Positions 57,930 through 64,000 of a stretch of DNA of 64,000 bases are shown here, piece after piece. Source of the stretch: Chionoecetes opilio (Eukaryota > Arthropoda > Malacostraca > Decapoda > Majidae). Made by a program: the position numbers and the translations under genes. The stretch's first letter is position 1; each line of letters starts with the position of its first letter. The notes beneath the pieces are model-generated. The model had not been told where the DNA came from. It did no database searches and was given only the letters and a program-made list of their open reading frames with translations. The stretch is from positions 31,210 to 95,209 of the forward strand of contig JACEEZ010018108.1 in the NCBI GenBank assembly GCA_016584305.1, read 5' to 3'.

Positions 57930-60605
57930 GAAAAAAAGGGGAAAAAAATTAGCCACTGGAAAACCCCGGGTCAAAGGGGGAAAACACTTTGCTCCTGGAA
58001 GCAAGGGGGGAAAAAAGGGAAAAAACACTGAGCTCCCGGAAAAAAGGGTCCCAAAGGGAAGAACATTTTAGGGCCCCCGGGAAAAAAGGGAAAAAAAGGG
58101 AAAAAAACACGAGCCCCCGCAAACAAGAAGGGCAAAGGGAAAGAACACTGAGCCCCTGGAAAAAAATGGTCAAAAGGGGAAAAACATGAGCCCAGGAAAC
58201 AAGGGAAAAAAGGGAAAAACACTGACCCCTGGAAAAAAGAGGGTCAAAGGGGGAAAAACCGGGCCCCTGGAAACAAAGGTCAAAAGGAAAAAACACTGAG
58301 CCCCTGGAAACAAAAGGGGAAAAAGGGGAAAAAACACTGACCCCTTAAACAAAGGGAAAAAAGGGAAAAAACACTTTAGCCCTGGAAACAAAGGGTTTAA
58401 AGGGAAGAACACTGAGCCCCTGGAAAAAAAGGGAAAAAGGGAAGGGGGCACTGAGTTCCGGGAAAAAGGGGTCAAAGGGAAAAGAAACCCCTGAGCCCCT
58501 GGAAAAAGGGTTTAAAAGGGAAAAAACACCCCAGCTCCTGGAAACAAGGGAAAAAAAGGGAAAAACACGGGGTTCCTGGAAACCCGGGGTCAAAGGGGGA
58601 AAAAACACGAGCCCCTGGAAAAAAAAGGGTCAAAGGGAAGAAACATTGAGCCCCCCGGAACAAAGGAAGAAGGGAAAAACCCCTGAGCCCCCGGAAAAAA
58701 AGGGTTCCCAAAGGGAAAAACACCTTTAGCCCCCGGAAACAAGGGTCCCCCGGGAAAAAAACTGAGCCCCCCGGAAACAAGGGGGAAAAAGGGAAGAACA
58801 CTTGGGGTCCCCGGGGAAAAAGGGGAAAAAAAGGGGAAAAACACTGAGCCCCTGGAAACAAGGGTCAAAGGGGAAAAAACCCTGAGCTCCCCGGAAAAAA
58901 AGGGAAAAAGGGAAGAACACTGAGCCCCTGCAAAAAAAGGGTTTAAAGGGGAAAAACACTGGCCCCTGGAAAAAAAGGATCCCAAAGGGGAAAAACACTG
59001 AGCCCCTGGAAACAAGGGAAAAAGGGAAGAAAAAACTGAAACCCCTGGAAACAGGGGGCCCAAAAGGGGAAAAACACTGAGCCCCTGGAAACAAAAGGGG
59101 CCAAAAGGGGAAAAACACTGAGCCCCTGGAAAACAAGGGTTTCCCAAAAGGGGAAAAACCCTGAGCCCCTTGGGAAAAAGGGGTTTTAAAGGGGAAAAAC
59201 ACTGGGGCTCCTGGGAAAAAAGAGAAAAAGGGAAAAACACTGAGCCCCTGGAAACAGGGGTCAAAAAGGGAAAAACACAGAGTCCCTGGAAACAAGGGTC
59301 AAAGGGAAAAACCCGACCCCCCGGGAAAAAGGGGGGGCAAGGGAAGAAACCTTTAGTCCTGCAAACAAGAAAAAAGGGGAAAAAAACAAATTTAGGCCCC
59401 CGGAAAAAAGGGAAAAAGGGAAAAAAACAATGAGCCCCTGGAAAAAAAAAGGGAAGAAAAACCCGAGCCCCTGGAAACAAGGAAAAAAGGGAAAAACACT
59501 GAGCCCGGAAACAAAGGAAAAAAGGGGAAAAACACTGAGCCCCTGGAAACAAGGGAAAAACACTGGCCCCTGGGGAAAAAAGGTCAAAGGGGAGAACCAA
59601 AGGGGCCCCTGGGAAAAAAGGAAAAAGGGAAGAACACTGAGCCCCCCGGAAACAAGGGAAAAAAAAGGGGAAGGAAAACTGAGCCCCGAAAAAAAAAAAA
59701 GGGTCAAAGGGAAGAAAAACTGAGCCCCCGGAAACAAGGGTCAAAGGGGAAAAAACACGGGGCCCCTGGAAACAAAGGGGCAAAGGGAAAAACACTGAGC
59801 CCCCGGGAAAAAAGGGTCATAGGGGGAAGAACACTGGGGCCCCTGGAAACAAAAGGGGCAAAGGGAAGAAACTAACCCCCGAAACAAGGGAAAAAAGGGA
59901 AAAAACATGAGCCCCTGCAAACAAGGGTCAAAAGGGGGAAAAACCCCTGAGGGCCCCCGGAAAAAAAGGGGCAAAGGGAAAAAAACACTGAAACCCCTGG
60001 GAAAAAAGGGGGAAAAAAAAGGGGAAAAACACTGAGGTCCCGGAAACAAAAGGGGAAAAACACTGACCCCTGGAAAAAAAGGGTCAAAGGGGAACACCCG
60101 AGCCCCTGGAAACAAGGGTCAAAGGGGAAAGCACTGAGCCCCTGGGAAAAAAAGGGTAAAAGGGGAAAAACAAATGAGCCCCCGGGAAAAAAGGGTTTAA
60201 AGGGAAGAACACTTTAGCCCCTGGAAAAAAAGGGGAAAAAAAGGGGAAGGGAAAATTGAGCCCCCCGGAAAAAAAGGAAAAAAAGGGAAAAACCTGAGCC
60301 CCTTTGGAAAAAAGGGAAAAAGGGGAAAAACACTGAGCCCCCCCGGAAAAAGGGTCAAAGGGAAAAAACACTGAGGCCCCCGGAAAAAAGGGAAAAAAGG
60401 GGAAAAAAACACTGAGGCCCCCGGAAAAAAGGGTCCAAAAGGGAAAAAACCATGGGCCCCCGGGAAAAAGGGAAAAAAGGGAAAAAACATTTTGGCCCCC
60501 CGGAAACATGGAAAAAAAAGGGGAAAAAACCCCTGAGCCCCTGGAAACAAGGAAAAAAGGGGGAAAACGAGCCCCTGGAAACAAGGGTCAAAGGGGGGAA
60601 AGGGA
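57930..60605. repeat. About 36-bp minisatellite, degraded
   Basis: Some 70 units containing CACTGAGCCCCTGGAAACAA and GGGTCAAAGGGAAAAA. Long Phe/Pro-rich minus-strand frames are artefacts of the repeat. Confidence 0.9.
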
Positions 60606-60689
60606 AATATTCGTCGCCAAACCCGAAAAAAAACGGTGCACAACAAGTAAACAGAAAAACCCCTGATCCAAAAAAAAGTGTAGTAGTTT

Positions 60690-60800
60690 GTTATGTAGTG
60701 TAGTAAGGTTTGTTTTTAGTAGTAGTAGTAAGTAGTAGTGTAGTAGTAAATAGTAGGGAAATTTATTTTTGGGAGTAGTGTAGTAGAGTAGGTGAAATTT
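60690..60800. repeat. (TAG)n-rich simple repeat
   Basis: Interrupted TAG/GTAGTAG units. Confidence 0.8.
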
Positions 60801-60829
60801 TATATTTTTTTCATGACAAAGGGAAAAAA

Positions 60830-61395
60830 AGAAGGACAAAATAACAACGGGAGGGGAAATAATTAACAGGGACACTAACAAAGGTAAAGGGGCAATTAAA
60901 TTAAAAAAGAGAGACAAAAAACGGGAGGGGGAAAAAATTTTTAAAAGGGCAGATAAAAAACGCCAGGGACAATAATTAACGGGGGGTTTATAACAACGGT
61001 TTGGGACAAAATTTAACAGGAAGACAAACAACCCGGGAGGGGGAAAAATAATTAAAGGAGTCCCAAAAAACGGTAGGGACAAATTTAACAGGGGGGACAT
61101 AAACAAAAGGTAGGGGCAATTTTTACAGGGGAAAATAACAACGGTAAAGGGGCAATTATTAACAGGGGGGCCTAAAAACGGTAGGGAAATTATTTGCAGG
61201 GGGAAATAACAACGGTTTGGGGGCAATAATTAACAGGAAGCCCTTAAAAACGGTAAGGGGCAATAATTAACAGGGAGACATAACAACGGTAGCGATAATA
61301 ATTAACAGGGAGAGGGAAAAACGGGAGGGGCCCAAAAATTAACAGGGAAATAACAATGGTAGGCACAATAATTAAAAGGGGGGACATAAAATAAG
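60830..61395. repeat. About 36-bp minisatellite, left block
   Basis: Units of CAATAATTAACAGGGAGACA plus TAACAACGGTAGG, degraded to the left. The same array resumes at 63318. Confidence 0.8.
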
Positions 61396-63317
61396 AACAT
61401 AAGAAAAAAAGGGGGGCTACAAGAGGGCCGGGGAGGCCCACACGTGAAGTTTTTCCCGTCACCTAACACTACCCCACCTCCACCTTTCATCCCCACCCTA
61501 ACCCATTCCGCTCCTCTTTTAAAGCCCCAATGACTCCGCCTAACTACCCCGTCTCTGGGGGCCATTTCCCTTCTTCACCACCCCCATTTTGAACCAGTTT
61601 TTTCCCCCATTTCCCCTTTTTAAATTACACTTTTCCAGCTTGAATCCGTTACTTCTTGTTCTACCCTGGTTAAAATCGTAAGAACTTTTCCTCTCTCCTC
61701 TATTAAATCCCTTTACCACTGAAAAACTTTTATCAGATTGCCCCTTACTCTGGTCTCTCGAGTGAGTGTAATTTAATAACTTCAATCTCCTCTCAAAATT
61801 AAAGTTACGCATCCCTTGTATCATTTTGGTCATCCTTCTCTGCACTGTTTCTAACAAAAACTATATCCATCCTGAAATTTATGGAGACCAAACTGAACTG
61901 CATAGTCTAGGGAGGCCCTGATTAGAGCCAGATAAAGCTTTAGAATAATTTCCCGCACTTCTACTTTTAACACTTCTGGTAATGAATCCTAATACTCTAT
62001 TAGCTCTATTTCTGGCCTCAATACAATACATTTTTTCCTAGGTCGGACGTCTGAGCTCACCCTTAACTCCAAGATCTTTTCACCTTCTGATCTTTCAGCG
62101 ATACATTGCTTATGGGGGATTCTATTACCAGGTTTTTTTCACCAACTATAGGCTATAAGGCTGCATTTATAAATATTAAATTCCATCTCCCATCTAAACT
62201 GCCCACTCGTTAAGTCTATCAAAGTCTCCTGCAATATGTTTACATCAGACTGTGATCCAATAATCTCCCAAAACTTAGTATCATCAGCAAACTTGCTGAT
62301 ATCACTGCTAATTCCACTATCCAATTTCGTTGATGTAAATCAAAATAGTAATGGACCCAAAACAGACCCTTGTGGAACTCCACTTGTCCCCAGCCCCATT
62401 CAGATTTAGAACCTTTAATTGTAACCCTTTGTTGCCTATTACTTAGCCAAGCTCTGATCCAATGAAGAACCTTCCCCATCTATTCCATGAGCCCTAACCT
62501 TATTTAAGAGTCGCTCGTGTGGTACTTTGTCAAATGCCTTACTAAAGTCCAGATATTATATCATAATCCTTATATTATCTGCCGTCTCATAAACTTTCCT
62601 ATAAAAACTCAATAAATTGGGAGACATGACCTACCTTTTGGGGAATCCATGTGTGAAACATTGATCAAAAATATGTTTATCTAAGTGCTCTCTAATGTTT
62701 TTTGCAATAATAGATTCCAATAATTTACCCACCACTGATGTTAGACTTACGGGTCTATAATTTGACTTTAGTCCTCTGTCTCCTTCTTAAATATGGAACA
62801 ACATTTTCCCTTTCCCCACAATAATGGCACATCGCCCTATCTCAACCAATTTTTCCCAAAAATGTCACTAACGACTCACTAACAACCTCCTTGCATTCCT
62901 TTAATACCCTGGGATACACTTCATCTGGTCCTGGAGATTTAAAAATTTATTTTATCTATACCAATTTATTTCCACCATCCCTAGTTATCCCCAATATCTT
63001 TGAGTTTCTCCTCATCGCTTCCTTTGAACATCTGGTTCACTATCAGGGATCGTCTGTGTATCCCCCTCCGTAAAACACTTTGAAAATTAATCTTTGACCC
63101 CTTACACATCCTCATCCGTATTTAAGACCTCACCTGGGCCTGACCTTTAACGTCCAACTAATTCCTTGTCTTTGTTATATACCTGATAGAACCCCTTTGG
63201 TCCCTTTTCGCCTGTCGTGCTACTTTTAAACTCATAATTGTTCTTAGCAACCGAGTTAATTTCTTCACTGTCCTTGCCATCACGTTATACTGTTCTTTGT
63301 TTACCAATCCTGCCCAA
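61395..63317 (-). mobile_element. CR1-like LINE inserted into the minisatellite
   Basis: The 3' tail is at 61395 (TAAGAACATAAG on the plus strand), followed upstream by RRMTKMIQGMRNF (61800s), SKFADDTKFWEIIG with intact FADD (about 62290), and more N-terminal RT around 62480-63200. About 1.9 kb of one element, 5'-truncated, with many indels. Confidence 0.8.
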
Positions 63318-63482
63318 TAACAACAGTAGGCACAATAATTTAAAAGGGAGACATAACAACGGTAGGCACAATAATTAACAGGGGGACATAACAACGTAGG
63401 CACAATAATTAACAGGGACACATAACAACAGTAAGCACAATAATTAACAGGGAGACATAAAAACGGTAGGGACAATATTTAA
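63318..63482. repeat. About 36-bp minisatellite, right block
   Basis: Four to five clean units of GTAGGCACAATAATTAACAG plus GGAGACATAACAAC, continuing the array at 60830-61395 and ending just before the unit 3 signal-peptide donor. Confidence 0.9.
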
Positions 63483-63808
63483 CGTGTGTGTGGCTTACCT
63501 GGCGCATCACCAACCCAAAAACAGAAGCAACAAACAGGGCGCCCATAAACCGCTCCATCCTGCCTTTAACGCTGCTACTTCCGACTGGGTTTGTCCTAAG
63601 TGCGTCATTCTTGCCTTTATACCCCATCAAATTTGTCAAGCCGGTATCCTTTTTCTTCGTGGTGAATATACCAATTAGGGTACGCCGTATAACAAAAATT
63701 CTTTTTCTCAACTTTGGCATGCCAATTTCCTATGTAAAATGGAATTCTAAGACGATTTTATCTGTTTCCATTTTTGCATTTGAGCAATTTTAAATATGCA
63801 AAATCGCA

Positions 63809-63816
63809 CTTTTATA
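63809..63816 (-). promoter_or_regulatory. TATA box, possible promoter of unit 3
   Basis: TATAAAAG on the minus strand, 250 bp before MERFMG. A start 31 bp downstream (near 63785, TCAAAT) would place an earlier in-frame ATG at 63720 ahead of the signal peptide, so either the true start is 63720 or an upstream exon or other promoter is used. Confidence 0.3.
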
Positions 63817-63819
63817 TTG

Positions 63820-64000
63820 CACCCTTATCGAATAATGCTTAAAAGAGTACGCAGTGTCCGGTTGGTCTGTGTATTGCATCATGCACAATATGAGTTCCAA
63901 ATTAGCGTGGTAAACTCTTCTGATCAGGGTTCATTAGCACTAATCACAGTGTCACAGCTCTCGTTGGCCTAGAACCAACCATCAGTCCTCTTGAGACCTG
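63820..64000. other. Upstream of unit 3, nothing recognised
   Basis: No coding or repeat signal seen to the right edge. Confidence 0.5.

Larger units (their letters stand above)
51287..63558 (-). pseudogene. CLIP-domain serine protease homologue, unit 3
   Basis: Exons in transcript order: 63499-63558 (signal peptide MERFMGALFVASVFGLVMRQ), 57724-57916 (CLIP-like, GDACLTPSARG, heavily corrupted), 53122 to about 53209 (ends VTWPWM), 52926-53028 (WVLSEAYCF: catalytic His is Tyr), 52615-52789 (YHSLALVRL: catalytic Asp is Ser), 52410-52509 (SPVCLPWG), 52067-52238 (GMGRETLCAGDP), 51287-51460 (GASGGPL: Ser kept, preceding Asp is Ala; ends [10 protein letters not shown]). Junctions keep GT/AG and phase. 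One base is missing near 52982 and two extra bases lie in a CA run at 52173-52180. With two triad residues lost it should be catalytically dead; such homologues often act as cofactors of active CLIP proteases. The frameshifts leave open pseudogene or read error. Confidence 0.7.

Noticed and set aside
57949..60646. Phe/Pro-rich minus-strand frames up to 401 codons and Lys-rich plus-strand frames
   Set aside because: Entirely within a degraded 36-bp minisatellite; composition follows the repeat.

Overview
The window is animal nuclear DNA, most likely from an arthropod and probably a decapod crustacean. It shows spliced genes with GT-AG introns, CLIP-domain serine protease exons, dense (CA)n, (GA)n and (TA)n microsatellites, TTAGG-like repeats, and BEL/Pao, CR1-like, Penelope-like and several TIR transposons. 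Nothing is bacterial, plasmid or CRISPR-like. The species assignment is inferred from the overall mix, not from a diagnostic gene.

Host genes. All recognisable host coding sequence belongs to one family: secreted CLIP-domain serine proteases on the minus strand, in at least four paralogous units. Unit 0 (929-2376) has a promoter, signal-peptide exon, CLIP exon, linker, and the His and Asp exons; its 3' exons lie off the left edge. Unit 1 (17318-22400) and unit 2 (about 25742-34571) are tandem copies of a similar gene. Unit 3 (51287-63558) runs from a signal-peptide exon to the stop codon, but its catalytic His and Asp are replaced, so it looks like a protease homologue that cannot cleave, and it carries two frameshifts. 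Secreted CLIP proteases and homologues usually act in haemolymph cascades (clotting, prophenoloxidase, Toll); which of these applies here cannot be read from the sequence.

Layout. 0-2.4 kb: minisatellite, LINE tail, (CA)n, unit 0. 3.6-5.2 kb: a folded-back Tc1-like remnant. 5.7-16.1 kb: a degenerate BEL/Pao retrotransposon (minus strand, 5-bp target duplication GGAGG) with an esterase-like reading frame ahead of gag. It is interrupted by a 2.5-kb CACTGG-ended DNA transposon, which itself contains a palindromic MITE, and by a second MITE. 16.2-36.6 kb: units 1 and 2 with their intronic transposons. 36.6-47.4 kb: microsatellites, a 6.4-kb CACTG-ended TIR unit holding minisatellites and a palindromic Penelope-like element, then a CR1-like LINE. 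47.5-51.3 kb: three transposons nested one inside another, the outermost sitting exactly at the stop codon of unit 3. 51.3-63.6 kb: unit 3, whose introns hold a second palindromic Penelope-like element and about 6 kb of degraded minisatellite.

Sequence quality. Long stretches (about 20.9-24.9, 25.4-31 and 54.7-61.4 kb) read like uncorrected long-read sequence: when they align to a clean copy elsewhere in the window they differ by many small insertions, or are dominated by inflated homopolymers. Frameshifts in those stretches should not be read as pseudogenisation without resequencing.
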